Shown here in pieces: positions 63,457 through 64,000 of a stretch of 64,000 nucleotides of DNA. Positions within the stretch are counted from its first letter, which is position 1, and each line of letters starts with the position of its first letter. The stretch spans positions 13,748 to 77,747 of the forward strand of contig DATENC010000031.1 of NCBI GenBank assembly GCA_035275265.1. Reading direction: 5' to 3'. A program made the translations under genes and the position numbers. The notes under the pieces were generated by a model, which was not told where the DNA came from, did no database searches, and saw only the letters and a program-made list of their open reading frames with translations. The stretch is from JACQAP01 sp035275265 (GTDB lineage: Bacteria; Pseudomonadota; Gammaproteobacteria; Burkholderiales; JACQAP01).

Positions 63457-64000
63457 CTACGCGACCTTGCGGGCGCTGAAGCCCCGGCGTTCGCGGAAAC
63501 GCCTGTCGGGACAGGCTAGACGCAGTTGCTGTATGCGCCGTTCTTTCGTGCGCGTCTCCGCATGTACAGTACCATCGGAAACCTGAGCGGGAGAATAGGC
63601 CTGATAGGCGGTGACCAAGGCATTGTGCAGGAGCTGGATGCTGCGCTTTGCGGCAAGCATGACCCGTGTTTGCATCTTCTCCGTGGTGGCGTAGCGCTTG
63701 ATGATCTCCAGCGCGATCTTCGGATGAAGATCGTCGTAGTGCGCGTGCTCACGGAACCACTTGTAAGTCTTCGGGCCCATCTCCACGCCCGGCTGGTTCC
63801 CATAGGCCTCAAAACCCGCCGTGACTTTGCGCGCAATGTCCCCCGCCACGCCCTCGATTGCGAAGCTGGTCGCCGCTACCGCCTCGGCCAGCGAGCCCTT
63901 GGTGTTGACGTACCACAGCCAGTCGGTGAGCGACTGCACGTCTCGCAGCACCGGCCGATTACCCTCGGCAAGCGAGAGCATCTCCTTCTTGGGCACCCCG
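63457..64000 (-). CDS. Heme-oxygenase-fold iron protein (5' end outside window)
   Basis: The frame is open to the right edge, so the N terminus is missing; a GTG at 63996 is in frame but the family start is further upstream. 180 residues seen are helical with SLAEAVAATSFAIEGVAGDIARKV, WFREHAHYDDLHPKIALEII and MQTRVMLAAKRSIQLLHNAL, resembling the TenA/heme-oxygenase-like di-iron proteins (Haem_oxygenas_2 type). Metal ligands seem likely at the Glu and His of these segments. The last 40 residues are Arg-rich and not conserved-looking. Confidence 0.6.
   Translation of the reverse strand, partial: GVPKKEMLSLAEGNRPVLRDVQSLTDWLWYVNTKGSLAEAVAATSFAIEGVAGDIARKVTAGFEAYGNQPGVEMGPKTYKWFREHAHYDDLHPKIALEIIKRYATTEKMQTRVMLAAKRSIQLLHNALVTAYQAYSPAQVSDGTVHAETRTKERRIQQLRLACPDRRFRERRGFSARKVA

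Overview
The window reads as chromosomal DNA of a high-GC Gram-negative bacterium, most likely a betaproteobacterium. Four things point there: the order mlaFEDCB - yadGH - ibaG - murA - hisGDCB-hisH; the short form of HisG; the run kdsD-kdsC-lptC-lptA-lptB-rpoN-hpf-ptsN-hprK-rapZ, with HPr kinase in a Gram-negative; and the set rph / yicC-gmk-rpoZ-spoT. The genus cannot be fixed from the sequence. Most of the window is ordinary core genome with tight, often overlapping gene starts.

Layout. 1-10613 (minus strand): one long apparent operon for phospholipid trafficking (Mla), an ABC-2 exporter, IbaG, MurA and histidine biosynthesis, running off the left edge inside hisH. 10734-28905: the main accessory block. 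An ABC ATPase and a sigma54-dependent response regulator (PrsR-like) lead into an MSHA-type type IV pilus assembly operon (MshM-like ATPase, MshL secretin, MshN-like, MshE, MshG, MshI/J/K-like, two minor pilins). A membrane histidine kinase (PrsK-like) follows on the opposite strand, then an ABC-2 permease and a membrane-anchored protein. 29177-29911: a separate prepilin gene behind a sigma54 promoter, with its own terminator. 30187-39146: KDO and LPS-transport genes, rpoN, hpf, ptsN, hprK, rapZ, ubiX and a frameshifted Lon N-domain gene. 39152-42366 (minus): mutY and an AsmA protein, then tRNA-Gly(CCC). 42767-44658: thiS, thiG, trmB. 44634-49661 (minus): an enolase-superfamily enzyme, hemW, a small yqjK/yqjE/elaB-like trio, rdgB, rph. 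49821-53702: yicC-gmk-rpoZ-spoT. 53749-64000: a looser accessory stretch with small secreted or membrane proteins, a FAH-family enzyme, a methyltransferase, cytochrome c4, a Tat-type amidohydrolase, a polysaccharide-lyase-like lipoprotein, an SGNH hydrolase, tRNA-Lys(CTT), and a heme-oxygenase-fold gene cut by the right edge.

How it may fit together. Four good sigma54 (-24/-12) promoters lie in the accessory parts: before the lone pilin (29120), before a small inner-membrane protein (54239), before a small secreted protein (54862) and before a small ORF plus SGNH hydrolase (61023). The same window encodes sigma54 itself (rpoN), one sigma54 activator (the PrsR-like regulator) and a membrane kinase that flanks the same pilus operon. 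The inference, not shown directly, is a local kinase/regulator/sigma54 circuit controlling pilus and cell-surface genes. No CRISPR array, insertion sequence, integrase or phage gene was seen.
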